Assembly: GCA_933207985.1 (NCBI GenBank) | Contig: OW240917.1 | Span: 107,568,486-107,632,485 of the forward strand | Direction of reading: 5' to 3' | DNA: 64,000 nt | DNA from: Pelobates cultripes | Taxonomy: Eukaryota; Chordata; Amphibia; Anura; Pelobatidae | Shown here: positions 35,009 to 45,959 of the stretch, piece by piece | How positions within the stretch are numbered: the stretch's first letter is position 1 | Layout of the letters: each line of letters opens with the position of its first letter | The notes under the pieces: generated by a model | The model's database searches: none | Seen by the model: only the letters and a program-made list of their open reading frames with translations | What the model was told of the DNA's origin: nothing | Translations under genes and position numbers: made by a program

Positions 35009-35848
35009 TGTCATGCCAAAAGCATGAGTTGGTGTTTGATGTGTGTTTATATATGTTAAGAGTAGTTTTTTTGTAAACCTTGGGATGACATTTATTGTGG
35101 TCTTTGATCTTGCACCAGGCCTAGACCATAAAACATCTAGATAGCCATCACCAGAGCTGGACACAAGGAATTTCATAGAGTGGGCAATAGACTGCCAGAC
35201 CAGCCCCCTCTGATCCCCCCCAGGGGTCTGCCCACTGAGAAACAACTAGTTTAGATATATGAGGGTGTTGGACTATCCAGGGAAGTCAGTTATTCATTTT
35301 TCTTTTGTCAGTAACTTCTAGGAGATCTATACCATCTAAGACTCCCACAAGAATTCTATATGGGGTAAATATATGTAAGGAATTTCTTGTGTTTTCTCCT
35401 ATTTTATTTTATGTACTGTTTTGCAATTTGTTATCTGTATGTCATTTATTTCTGTATTTTGTACTCAGCACTGTGAATCCTTTTTGTCAGATTAAATGTT
35501 TACTTAATCAGCTTGTGTCTCTGTTCTCTATGAGCTTCACTCTCCAGAGGAAAGCTCAGGTAAACACGTTACCAAAAAGGGGTTAACTATATATGTTTTA
35601 TCAGTAAAAGTAGAACTGTGATACTATAATTCTCCTGTGTGTGGGGAAACCTAAGACGCCCGGGTTTAAAAGTCTTGGTGGTGGCAGTAGTACTAAGAGG
35701 GATAGTGTAGAAGGGATTGCAGGGGTTAATTGAGTGGTTGCTGGGACTACCGGTAGCAACAGGTAACCAGGGGTCTGGTGTCATTAACCCTGTCACTTCC
35801 ACACTCTCCCCACTGTCTCGGCTGGGCCTATAGCCCACGCACGTGACA
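35009..35848 (+). repeat. 3' LTR of SCAN-gag Gypsy element
   Basis: Nearly identical to the 5' LTR, with a small insertion at ctaccggtagcaac near 35750. It is preceded by the polypurine tract aagggggaggtg and followed by the target duplication atcac. Confidence 0.92.
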
Positions 35849-35853
35849 ATCAC

Positions 35854-36324
35854 ACTTGTGAATTTTCTAATTGGATTTATCATGAAGAATTTCATAATAT
35901 AATGTCCTTAAAAGTTGTTTAAAAACCCCCCAAAACAAATGGTAACCAACTGTCAGTAATATCTTATACATTAAGACTTTAACGAGTCAGAACCTAATAC
36001 TACAAAGAATACCACTCAGCTGAAAGCCCAATTGTTGAACCCAGTGACGTTTCCGAATTTGTATAGTACTAATAAAAAGTATTTAGTAATTAATTTGCTA
36101 ATAATAAGTTAGGCGTGCAAAAAAGTACCACATGCCTAAGAAAGAACTATTTAATACACATCTGGAATTTTTTAGAATTAATTGAATCGAAAGTTCCCCT
36201 CACTTGCGAAAGAGACATGATTAGTCTCTTTATCTTGTGCTTGAGGATGACCTTTTAAGGGAGAAAGTTGTGCTCATGTGGAATGCTATGGTGCAGCATA
36301 TTTACAATAGACAATAACATGGGG
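35854..36324. other. PDGFC intron 4, no feature recognised
   Basis: AT-rich spacer between two LTR elements, without an open frame or repeat terminus that I recognise. Confidence 0.5.
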
Positions 36325-36329
36325 AGACT

Positions 36330-38264
36330 TGTCAGTATTATATTGATCCAGCATGCAGAATAGTATCACACCCTAGAACCAAAGGTAACATCTTACTGGC
36401 CTTAAAATGGCCAGACTTAACATACCCGAGAATGGTCTGAAAATTAGCCAGGGGGCGGAGACTGACCACCGAGCTGAGAGGACGCAGGGTAAAGCAGCTC
36501 TTGCTTGCCAAGGCAAACTCGACTGGTTAACAGGCATAGAACAGCCTTCAAATGACTTAAATGGGCCACCATCTGAGAGGTGACACCATGGAGCAAACGC
36601 CGACACCAAACAAGTGACAAAGCTTGCAAGACTCACCGAAGTGACAGCCGCGGCCTTCAACTGCATACTGACTACAGGCCCCCCCCCCATGAACTGGTGG
36701 GGGTTATCCCGGTCCCAAGGGGGTTCCTCCAAATGGCGGAATCTGACACCAGGCCACAGATACAGCAAAAGGGCTAGACATGCGGACATGACTGGCAGCA
36801 CTATTCGCAGCCTTGTGAGAGAAAGGATAGGATGCAGCAAACACCCGCTTACCCCCTAGGAAGCTGCACACACGCTACCGCCCCAGAGACACTCCTCACC
36901 GCAACAAGCGAACCTGGAAATGTCGCTGTAGAGAGCGGCACCTGCCTGCAGCATGCTAAGCGGAACGACCGCACCCGGCAGCAGCAGTCTCCCACCGCAA
37001 GAATAAGCCAAGGATGATCAAGCCGAGCCACCCACCACGACCTGACACAAGGTCTCGGAGGAACCAGCATTCCACCCTGCAGTGTTACCTACAACAAGCG
37101 CCCAGCAGACCACAAGTGGGACTCACACCAGCGGCTTTGCAGTGAACCTCCATGTAAGTGACAGACCAGGCCCATTCACGAGACGCTCAAGAAAGGGATC
37201 TCCACTACCCTAACAGGGCATTGGCTGACCTTGGCACGGTGCTGCGGACACTATTTCAGGCACAGAACTCCCGGACAGACTTCCACGTCAACTACCATTG
37301 CCAACTGTAGTGGAAGGACAATTGATGTCTATTTGATTTTATCCCCTCTATAGTCACCAACTAGCCTTAAACCCCAGATGACAAGACATGGCTACCTATG
37401 CAGGGAGGAGGCCCATTTTCTCACCTTAGCTTTGTACTCTGCTTTCATATGTTTAGCTGATCTCACTCAGCACGCTTAACTTGAGCATTGACTATAGTTT
37501 AACATGCTATACTACTAATAGGCATAGTGCCCTACTCTCACTCTGTCTATGCAACCTGCAGCAAGTCTCAAATCTAGCCTGTACACCTTCTATGAGCCAG
37601 CACTAGTACTGTGTTTTTCTCTCTTGCGTAATTAGTCTATATACCTAGCATGTTCCATATTATTAGCCTGTTTAAAATATAAAATTGTGCATATTTCCCC
37701 GTTTACCCCAAATGTATAGCATTTTGCCATTGCCATTGGGTTACCTCAGGCGTGTTGTAATTTTCTCAAGCACTACAAAAATAAAAAAACTAGCCAAGGT
37801 CAGGGACACAGAATGAGACACAGCGATAAAGAAAAGCCAAAAGTCAAGGTTACCAGAAACCACTGAAGTCAAAACGAAGCCAAAGTCAAAAACCAGAAAA
37901 ACACGATCAGGAACACACTCTCGGATAACCATCTAATGGAAACCATGACAGGGTAATGAGCTAAGGAATAAGTGAGTTTAAATAACCTTCTTGCAGATCC
38001 GTCTTGTACCTAGCCCTTGACCCTAAAACGTGCGTGTGTGTCTTTTGCGTGATGTCATCTACACGTTGGCATTGACTTTACCATGGATGGACATGAAGCT
38101 ATATAATTGCTATATAATTGCGTGGGTCCGCAGCGGCCGGCATTCACCGACATGCCGCTAAAGCCAGGCATCATGGCAGAATACTGCCGAGCGGCACTCT
38201 CCTCGATCTTCGGGAAAGGTAATTATCTCAGTTTTTGCCACATGGAGACGAAGGATACGTGACA
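36330..38264 (-). repeat. 3' LTR of chromovirus, interrupted
   Basis: On the plus strand it starts tgtcagtattatattgatcc and ends ggatacgtgaca. It aligns with 43679-45088 outside the insertion. It contains a local duplication, ctatataattgctatataattg, near 38100 that the other LTR lacks. Confidence 0.88.
36451..37785 (+). mobile_element. poly(A)-ended retroposon inserted in chromovirus LTR
   Basis: Interrupts the LTR at aaaattagcca (36440-36450), and the site reappears as aaaactagcca just right of an A-rich tail (cactacaaaaataaaaaa), an 11-bp duplication with one mismatch. The uninterrupted right LTR confirms the empty-site sequence. The insert begins gggggcggagactgacc, contains aaatggcgg near 36733, and has no long coding frame. 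This points to a non-autonomous or 5'-region L1-type retroposon; the family is uncertain. Confidence 0.75.
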
Positions 38265-38490
38265 TTACCCCCCACTTGAAGACCACCCACAGGGCGGGCA
38301 GGGCCAGGTTTGAGAGGAAATTTGGCATGGAAAGAACGGATTTTGTGGATAGCATGTATATCAGAAGCAGGAACCCAAGAATGAACGTCAGGTCCATAAC
38401 CCTTCCAAACAACCAAGTACTGCAAAGAACCCCAAGAAAATCTGGAATCAATTATGGAGGAGACTTTGTACTCCTCCCGTCCAGCAATAA
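38230..38490 (-). pseudogene. chromodomain at integrase C-terminus
   Basis: The minus-strand frame includes EEYKVSSIIDSRFSWGSLQY, then LVVWKGYG and SWVPASDI, the three-strand core of a chromodomain with its W-K-G-Y segment. In chromoviruses this domain targets integration to marked chromatin. The reading ends in FHAKFPLKPGP, normally the last residues of the polyprotein. It is disconnected from the upstream integrase by a frameshift near 38490. Confidence 0.85.
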
Positions 38491-39560
38491 CCAAAGGAGG
38501 AGGAGGACAAGAGGGACAGTATACCTATTGCAGATAAGATGCTTAAGCAAAGATACATGAAATAAATTAAGTAAATGCAAGGAGGCCGGATGTGCAAGAG
38601 AATTAGAAACAGGATTGATTTTACAAATTCGAAAGGGACCAATAAACCTGGGTGCCAACTTAATGCTAGTCTGATATTTTGCGAGGAGAGCCATAATTGA
38701 TCATCCACCTGGTAAACAGGGTTGGCACCATGCCGCTTATCAGCATGAAATTTGAAACGAGCTGCAGCAGTTTCAAGAGCCATGTGGACTTTAGTCTAAG
38801 TCTCACGTATACATGCAAGATGCTCATCCAGAGCAGGAATAGCAGTGTCAGAGAACATCGCAGGAAGAACAGAAGGATGACGACCGTTGTTGACAAAAAA
38901 TGTCCAGATGAGTCATGGGTAGCATTATTAATGTCAAATTCGGCCCAGGGTAGCAAGTCAGACCAGTTTTCCTGAGTGCCATTAATAAAACATCGCAAAT
39001 AAAGTTCCAACGACTGGTTGGCCCTCTCAGCTGCACCATTAGTTTGAGGATAGTATGAAAATGACAATTCTATACCCAACTGTTTGTTAAATGCTCTCTA
39101 AAATCATGACACAAATTGATAACCCCTGTCTGACACAATATTTTGTGGAATACCATGTAATCTGACAATTTCCCATATAAATATATGAAAAATTGATTTT
39201 GGGAAGAAGGTAACTTTTTGAGCGGAACAAAGTGTGCCATTTTTGAAAAGCGATCAACCACCATAATGATGGTGGTATAGCCTTTAGAAATCGGGAGTCC
39301 CACAATGAAGTCCATTGACAAATGAGACCATGGGACACTGGGTATAGGAAGTGGTTGTAATAACCCACATGGTAGTCTATGGGGAACCTTAGAAACCGCA
39401 CAAATAGTACATGCCTCCACAAACTCTCTGATGTCCTTTCTAAGAGAAGGCCACCAAAATGACCTGGATAGGGGACACAGTTTTATTAACATCTGGATGA
39501 CCAGCTGTCACATTATCGTGAAACACTCTTAGTACCTCCTCTCTTTCCAGTAACGGAATA
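38490..39560 (-). pseudogene. integrase of chromovirus
   Basis: Reading right to left: the zinc-binding region ([10 protein letters not shown], then CTICAVSK, near 39340-39460); the core start [13 protein letters not shown] near 39300 with the first catalytic aspartate; [13 protein letters not shown] near 39240; the second catalytic region near 39130; and PQTNGAAERANQSLE (third catalytic residue, E) near 39010-39050. WAEFDINNATHDSSG follows near 38930, and a GPF-type C-terminal block near 38640. Several frameshifts prevent a continuous product. Confidence 0.88.
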
Positions 39561-39659
39561 AAGAATCTTGAGGTTTATTACTAGGTGCCTGAGCCTGACC
39601 TGCCATTATAGCACAAAGAAGAGGAGAAGACAGGGAAAGGACAGTAGAGGCAATGATAC

Positions 39660-41480
39660 ACTCAGGTGGAATGATAGGGGAGGTCTTGCTCTTGTTCTGA
39701 CTCTATGTCAAATTGTCTAGATAGGGCGTCATTAGGACCTGGTCTGTACGTGATGATAAAGTTAAAGCGTGACAACAACAATGACCATCTAACTTGTTTA
39801 GAAGACAGCCTTTTAGCATGTCCAATGTATGCCAAGTTTTTGTGATCAGTTATGATCAGGAGGGGATCTTTGGAACCTTCCAAAAGATGTTGTCATTCTT
39901 TCAGAGCTAGTATAATGGCCAACAATTCTCTGGTACCAATATCATAGTTCTGCTCCGCTGATGACAACTTTCTAGAAAATAACCCACAAGGATTCAAAGG
40001 TGTATCCTGACTTTCTCTCTGAGAAAGAACAGCCTTTACCCCTGTTTCAGAGGCGTCTACCTCTAGTATGAAGGGTATGCTAGTGTCAGGATGTACCAAT
40101 ATGTCAGCAGAAGCGAATAATTTCTTAAGAAACTCAAAAGCTTCTCTAGTTTCTTTAGACCATATAGTAAAGTTAGCCCCCTTACGTGTCATATTGGTGA
40201 TGGGGGCTATCACAGTAGAGAAAGCTTTGATGATTCTCCTATAGTAATTTTCAAACCCAATAAACGTTTGAATGACTTTTAACCCATTAGGTAATGGCCA
40301 GTGTAGAATGGCTTCTAGTTTGCAGGGGTCCACCTGAAAGCCAGAGGCCGAAATATTATATCCCAAGAACTGTACCTCCATCTGGTCAAATATGCATTTC
40401 TCAAGTTTGCAATATAGCCCATTTTTGCAATACTTGCTTCACATGCCTATGATGAGTCTGGAGATCAGGGGGAATAAATGAGAATATCATCCAGATATAC
40501 TAATACAAAAGTATAAATGTAGTCTCTGAGGACATCATTAATGAAATCCTGAAATACTGCCGGAGTATTGCATCAGCCAAAGGGCTTGACAAGATACTCA
40601 TAGTGACTACTTCTCGTGTTAAATGCAGTTCTCCATTCATGATCTTCCTTAATCCTTACCAAATTGTAAGCACTCCTAAGGTCATTTGGTAAACACCTTA
40701 GCACCCTGGAGTCTGTCAAACAATTCTGAGATAAGGGGAATGGGATAAGCATTTTTGATGGTGATCTAGTTCAATGCCCTATAATCAATACATGGCCGTA
40801 ACTCCCTATCTTTCTTGGATACAAAACAGAACCCTGCACCTGCAGGTGAAGTAGATTTACGTATGTGACCTTATTGTAGAGACTCTTTAATGTATTCCTC
40901 CATAATCCTACTTTCCTGTGGTGATAAGGCATACACTGCCCCCTTAAGGGGCATAGTGCCAGGTAACAAATCTATGGAGCAATCATAAAATCTGCGAGGA
41001 GGTAGCATATCGGTGTGACTTTTACTAAACAGGAATTTTGGTAGGCTGAGGTATAGGATTAGGTAGAACAACGATGCCGACTCTTTTAGTAATAGGTAAC
41101 ATACATCTCTCACTACATTCTTTACCCCATTCCAGTATTTTCCCCTTAGCCCCGTCATTTTGCTTAACAAGCCATGGGAATCCTAGTATAATGGGACAAG
41201 AAGGGGAAGCAATCTGAAATGTAATGATTTCTTTATGTTACGCTCCTAAAGTAACAGTAATAGGCATAGTTTTGTGGGTAATTAGAGGTTAAGAGAGAGG
41301 TCTCCCATCAATGGCCTCGACGGCCAAGGGTGATGATCTCTCCTTGATGGGTAGGAGGTGTTTACTGACAAATTGCATGTCGATAAAGTTTTCTGCAGCA
41401 CCTGAGTCTATCAGGGCTTAACATAAAAAACATTTCTTGTTGCGTAGAGCAGTAATATTAAGGAGAATTCTACTTTGGGT
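39660..41480 (-). pseudogene. protease, reverse transcriptase and RNase H of chromovirus
   Basis: A protease active site, [10 protein letters not shown], lies near 41400. RT starts near 41000 (LLPGTMPLKGAVYALSP), and the catalytic box VYLDDILI near 40485-40505 is intact on the minus strand. The thumb and connection run through 40380-40200 (VQFLGYNISASGFQVDP). The RNase H-like part begins FILEVDASETGVKAVLSQRE near 40060, where the D-A-S catalytic start is kept, and continues to [20 protein letters not shown] near 39830. Multiple stops and frameshifts occur between blocks, so no active enzyme can be made. Confidence 0.87.
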
Positions 41481-41529
41481 AGTACCAGGGGACATATCCA
41501 TCACACCTAAGACCGGTCCCCTTATGGCT

Positions 41530-42079
41530 CTTAGGTGCGCAAGTTTTCACTATGTATGGGAAAAGCATTTCTCATATATCCTTTCTTGCCACAGTATAAG
41601 CAAAGGCCCTCTTTTCTTCTAAACTGTCTTTCTGCCTCTGACGGCCTCATAACCCTTAACTGCATAGGCTCAGTTTCAGACTGCACAGGAGGGCCAGAAA
41701 CAACAGGACTAGAGAAGCGTGGTGACAGTGACATATTCTAAGTCGATTGACTATATGCATTACGTAAATGATGTATTCATTTAATCTCCCTGGTAGCTCT
41801 TTGGCTGCAATCTCATCAAGGATAGCTTCAGATAATCCCTCTGAGAATGCGGTGATTAATCCGTTATTGGTCCAGTCTACCTCAGAAGCCAGGGTGCAGA
41901 ATTCTATGGCATACTCTGAGACAGACAAGTTCCCCTGCTTGATACGCATTAGGGCAGTGGAGGCATTGCTCTCCCTTCCCAATGGTTCAAACGTTAATTT
42001 GAATTCTGCAAGGAATTACTGGTAATAATGGACAACAGTCTTATTACTCTCCCATAATGGATTGGCCCATGCTAAGGCT
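41530..42079 (-). pseudogene. chromovirus gag, C-terminal part
   Basis: Contains a retrotransposon gag segment (ALMRIKQGNLSVSEYAIEFC, then LASEVDWTNNGLITAF) at about 41800-41950. A degraded zinc knuckle near 41580-41620 reads CLYCGKKGYMRNAF: the expected H is Y and the last C is F, so RNA binding would be lost. It is separated from the gag N-terminus by the hAT-type insertion immediately to its right. Confidence 0.82.
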
Positions 42080-42406
42080 CAGGGGTGTACCTAGAGCATG
42101 TGGCACCCGGGGAGGGTCCTGGGTTTGGCACCCCCCCTGCCCCCCTGCCCTCCAAAAAAAAAAAAAAACCTGCTAAATTTTTAAAATGTGTTACAGGCAG
42201 ACAGTTACACACACACACAGTTACAGGCAGACAGTTACACACACATACACACAGTTACAGGCAGACAGTTACACACACACACACAGAGTTACAGACAAAC
42301 AGTCACACACACATATTTACAGGCAGACAGTTACAGAAACACACACATACACACATTTACAGACAGACAGTCTCACACACACACACACACAGTTACAGGC
42401 AGTCAG

Positions 42407-42442
<36 letters not shown>

Positions 42443-42506
42443 ACAGGCAGACAGTTACAGACACACATAAAGTTACAGACAGACAGTCACACACAGTTAC
42501 AGAAAG

Positions 42507-42552
<46 letters not shown>

Positions 42553-42672
42553 ACAGACAGACAGTCACACACACACACATATTTGCAGGCAGCCAGTTAC
42601 AGAAACACACACATACACACATTTACAGACAGACAGTCTCACACACACACACACACAGTTACAGGCAGTCAG

Positions 42673-42714
<42 letters not shown>

Positions 42715-42778
42715 ACAGGCAGACAGTTACAGACACACATAAAGTTACAGACAGACAGTCACACACAGTTACAGAAAG

Positions 42779-42824
<46 letters not shown>

Positions 42825-43315
42825 ACAGACAGACAGTCACACACACACACATATTTGCAGGCAGCCATTTACACACACACATACATACGCACACACACAC
42901 ACAGTTACAGGTAGACAGTTACACACACACACACACTCACTCACTTACAGATAGATGCTGGAGGAGGAGTGGATTCCCTGAAGTCCTTCCCTAGAGCCTG
43001 GTAGGCGGAGGAGCAGAGAATTCTTCTTGCTGCACCTTAATGTGCAGCAGTAACAGCAGTGGGTAAGGGCTGTGTTAAGCCCTTCCCCCGCTCTTGGATT
43101 GGCTCCACTCCTAAATGTCTGTAGCTCCGCCCCCTTCTTCCTTCCGTGCAGCCAGTTAAGCTGGTCTCTCCGTGTGAGCTGTGCACCACCCCAGCTGCCA
43201 TGGGGCACAGCTCACAAATCCCCCATTAGCCCTCAGGCCAGGGTCATGGCAGCACCCTACCAGGTGGCACCCGGGGCGGACTGCCACCTCCGCCGCCCCC
43301 CTTAGTCCGCCACTG
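42080..43315. mobile_element. hAT-type non-autonomous element with internal CA array
   Basis: Starts CAGGGGTGTACC, ends CCGCCACTG, and is flanked by the 8-bp target duplication ctaaggct (42072-42079 and 43316-43323), diagnostic of hAT-type transposition. Inside are ggcacccgggg / cccggggtgcc-like subterminal repeats and about 770 bp of cacacaca-rich units. It interrupts chromovirus gag. It encodes nothing; the long threonine-histidine frames are translations of the CA array. Confidence 0.9.
42185..42955. repeat. higher-order CA-rich minisatellite
   Basis: acacacac runs are separated by short gttacaggcagacagt / gttacagacagacagtc spacers. A longer block of about 300 bp (42331-42590) is repeated at about 42601-42870, including the cluster with gttacagaaagtcacac. 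So the array has grown by segmental duplication as well as slippage. Confidence 0.9.
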
Positions 43316-43672
43316 CTAAGGCTTTACCCTGTAGTTGGTTCATTAAGCACCCAATTCTAGCTCTATCTGTGGGGAAGGACCCAGGTGAGGCTTCAAAATG
43401 GTACTCAATCTGGTTACGGAAACCCCAACATTCATGAATATTACCTTCAAAATGCGGGGGTGAAGATAGGGTGACAGTAGGTGCCCTATATACGATCGGT
43501 GTAGGTGCAGTAGGTGAGGGTGTACCTGCTGAAGGGACCTGAGGCTACACATGTACGTATTAGTAGCGTATTGAAAACTTGGGCAAAGTGATCCATATGG
43601 TGATCATTCTCCTCTAGCTTACTCTCAGTAGCTATTATGTGCTGACACATATCTGCAGGATCTATGACCATG
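43316..43672 (-). pseudogene. chromovirus gag, N-terminal part
   Basis: The minus-strand frame starts MVIDPADMCQHIIATESKLE at 43671, only seven bases inside the LTR edge. It continues EENDHHMDHFAQVFNTLL, a helical N-terminal segment typical of such gag proteins. The frame is broken after about 60 codons. The rest of gag is beyond the hAT-type insertion. Confidence 0.75.
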
Positions 43673-43678
43673 TTGTAA

Positions 43679-45088
43679 TGTCAAGATTATATTGATCCAG
43701 CATGCAGAATAGTATCACACCCTAAAGGTAACGTCTTACTGGGCCTTAGAATGGCCGGACTTAACATACCCGAAAATAGTCAGAAAACTAGCCGAGGCCA
43801 GGGACACAGAACGAGACACAGCGATAAGGAAAAGCCAAAAATCAAGGTGTCACGTGCGTGGGCTATAGGCCCAGCCGAGACAGTGGGGAGAGTGTGGAAG
43901 TGACAGGGTTAATGACACCAGACCCCTGGTTACCTGTTGCCAGTCCCAGCAACCACTCAATTAACCCCTGCAATCCCTTCTACACTAACCCCCTTAGTAC
44001 TGCCACCACCAAGACTTTTAAACCCGGGCGTCTTAGGTTACCCCACACACAGGAGAATTATAGTATCACAGTTCTACTTTCACTGATAAAACATATATAG
44101 TTAACCCTTTTTGGTAACGTGTTTACCTGAGCTTTCCTCTGGAGAGTGAAGCTCATAGAGAACAGAGACACAAGCTGATTAAGTAAACATTTAATCTGAC
44201 AAAAAGGATTCACAGTGCTGAGTACAAAATACAGAAATAAATGACATACAGATAACAAATTGCAAAACAGTACATAAAATAAAATAGGAGAAAACACAAG
44301 AAATTCCTTACATATATTTACCCCATATAGAATTCTTGTGGGAGTCTTAGATGGTATAGGTCTCCTAGAAGTTACTGACAAAAGAAAAATGAATAACTGA
44401 CTTCCCTGGATAGTCCAACACCCTCATATATCTAAACTAGTTGTTTCTCAGTGGGCAGACCCCTGGGGGGGGATCAGAGGGGGCTGGTCTGGCAGTCTAT
44501 TGCCCACTCTATGAAATTCCTTATGTCCAGCTCTGGTGATGGCTATCTAGATGTTTTATGGTCTAGGCCTGGTGCAAGATCAAAGACCACAATAAATGTC
44601 ATCCCAAGGTTTACAAATAAACAACTCTTAACATATATAAACACACATCAAACACCAACTCATGCTTTTGGCATGACACAAGGGTACCCGAAATTAGAGA
44701 AGTCAAAACATAGCCAAAGTCAAAAACCAGAAAAACACGTTCAGGAACACACTGTCCGATAACCATCTAAGGGAAACCATGACAGGGCAATGAGCTAAAG
44801 AATAAGTGAGTTTAAATAACCCTCTTGCAGATCCAATTGGCTTTACCTAGCCCTTGACCCTAAAACATGTGTGCGTCTTTTGCGTGATGTCACCGGCAAG
44901 TCAACGTCGTCTTTATGGTGGACAGATGTGAGGCTATATAATTGCGTGGGTCCGCAGCGGCCGGCATGCACCGACATGCCACAAAAGCCAGGCATCATGG
45001 CAGAAGACCGCCGAGCGGCACTCCCCTCGATCTCCAGAATGTAATTATATCAGTTTTTGCCACATGGAGATGAAGGATACAAGTGACA
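43679..45088 (-). repeat. 5' LTR of chromovirus, interrupted by a solo LTR
   Basis: On the plus strand it runs tgtcaagattatattgatcc to atacaagtgaca. A Gypsy solo LTR is inserted at 43848-44678 with its own caagg duplication. Removing it leaves about 575 bp that align with the left LTR. Confidence 0.9.
43848..44678 (-). mobile_element. solo LTR of the SCAN-gag Gypsy family
   Basis: 831 bp. On the plus strand it starts TGTCACGTGCG and ends GGCATGACA, the inverse of the LTRs at 31246 and 35009. The 5-bp target duplication caagg (43843-43847 and 44679-44683) shows a complete insertion that later lost its interior by LTR recombination. It postdates the chromovirus. Confidence 0.93.
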
Positions 45089-45093
45089 AGACT

Positions 45094-45754
45094 AAGGTTT
45101 AATTTTTTCCTTTTTTCGCAGCGTCATGTTAGGTATTTAGTAATGTTTAGTAATGTTTGTTTTGTTCTCAGTTAGGTTTTAGCCAATCAAATGCAAAACA
45201 CATATTTGTAAGTGGTTGTCAAATGTACCTTTTACACACATACACTAAATTGTTCTTTTACAACACAGAGCACAGGGTTCCTACACACTCTCAAATCATA
45301 GCTAATGTTCACTATGTTGCAACTGTCCATTACTTTTCAAAATCATTCCGCTCTTTCCGCCTGCAGCATTTTATGTCAAGTGATTGTGAAAAGCTCCATA
45401 TGGTTGTAAAATAGTTAGCATTGGATCATATAACTGACAGTCTCACCAAAGGTGCATAAAGATGGCTGAAGTAAAGTGAGAATGGGAACGAGGCAAGGGA
45501 GTTATTAAAAAATTAGAAATGACATGAATTCAATAACATTTTAGAGATTAAATATTATAATATAACAATTGTACCTAGTTATGAAAAAATAACGATAGTT
45601 ATCCTGTAACATATTTATCAGAAGTTTTAGCATTTTTTGTTTCATGTTTCATGTTCCTTATTTTAATGTTTTGTATATATTTACAGCTGATGCATTTGAA
45701 AAAAAGAATTCCATATAATTAATCAAATTAATTTATTTCGAAATCTAGACATAC
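45094..45754. other. PDGFC intron 4 next to exon 4
   Basis: AT-rich, no transposon or exon recognised. On the gene's strand this is the first 660 bp of intron 4. Confidence 0.5.
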
Positions 45755-45959
45755 CTCTTGATTTTCTACCATGGATATATGATTTTCCAAGTAACTGCCA
45801 TGATGGTCTTGGTCTAAACAGATCTTCTATGTCCAACTGCCACCTGTCTGGTTCTAGATATTTTATTACTTCTTCCACAGTCCCCAAACGAGCAACAGTT
45901 TCACTTACTAAATCTAAGGGCAGTGCTGAAGGAGGAAGAGCAGTAGGTTCTGCTTGTTG
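45755..45959 (-). CDS. PDGFC: PDGFC exon 4 (hinge and activation site)
   Basis: Encodes 68 residues of the linker between the CUB and growth-factor domains of PDGF-C. It follows acceptor tttacag at phase 0, reads QQAEPTALPPSALPLDL, then VEEVIKYLEPDRWQLDIEDL and WQLLGKSYIHGRKSR, and ends with a single G before donor gtatgt. The PPSALPLDL, YLEP-RWQLD-EDL and GRKSR segments are hallmarks of vertebrate PDGF-C. RKSR is the site where proteases such as tissue plasminogen activator release the active domain. Compared with the mammalian form from memory, two residues (RP) appear inserted before WQLL. Phase joins correctly to exon 5. Exons 1-3 were searched for to the right and not found. Confidence 0.94.

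Larger units (their letters stand above)
31246..35848 (+). mobile_element. complete non-autonomous Gypsy element with SCAN-type gag
   Basis: Two near-identical LTRs (31246-32079 and 35009-35848) bracket a 2.9-kb interior. Both flanks carry the 5-bp target duplication atcac (31241-31245 and 35849-35853). The interior encodes a Gag with a SCAN-like capsid, a CCHC knuckle and an aspartic protease, then jumps to short integrase-like and RNase H-like remnants without a reverse transcriptase. A purine tract, aagggggaggtg, directly precedes the 3' LTR. The SCAN domain of vertebrate zinc-finger proteins is thought to derive from a Gmr1-like Gypsy capsid, so the capsid assignment fits known family history. 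Close LTR identity implies recent insertion. Mobilisation would need enzymes from a relative. Confidence 0.9.
36330..45088 (-). mobile_element. decayed full-length chromovirus-type Gypsy element with nested insertions
   Basis: The 5-bp target duplication agact flanks the element (36325-36329 and 45089-45093). The LTRs (36330-38264 and 43679-45088) are about 575-600 bp once later insertions are removed. On the minus strand the order is gag, protease, RT, RNase H, integrase, chromodomain, then a GGGGGGTAA purine tract next to the 3' LTR. That is the order of chromodomain-bearing Ty3/Gypsy elements. Stops and frameshifts are spread throughout. It has been hit by a poly(A)-ended retroposon (36451-37785), a hAT-type element (42080-43315) and a solo Gypsy LTR (43848-44678). 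It lies in PDGFC intron 4, in the gene's orientation. Confidence 0.92.

Noticed and set aside
42186..42950. Regularly spaced repeats resembling a CRISPR array
   Set aside because: Spacers are themselves CA-rich and repeated, spacing is irregular, the DNA is vertebrate and there are no cas genes. It is a minisatellite inside a hAT-type element.
42085..42954. Long threonine/histidine-rich open frames
   Set aside because: They are translations of the CA minisatellite in three frames. There is no start context, domain or splice signal.
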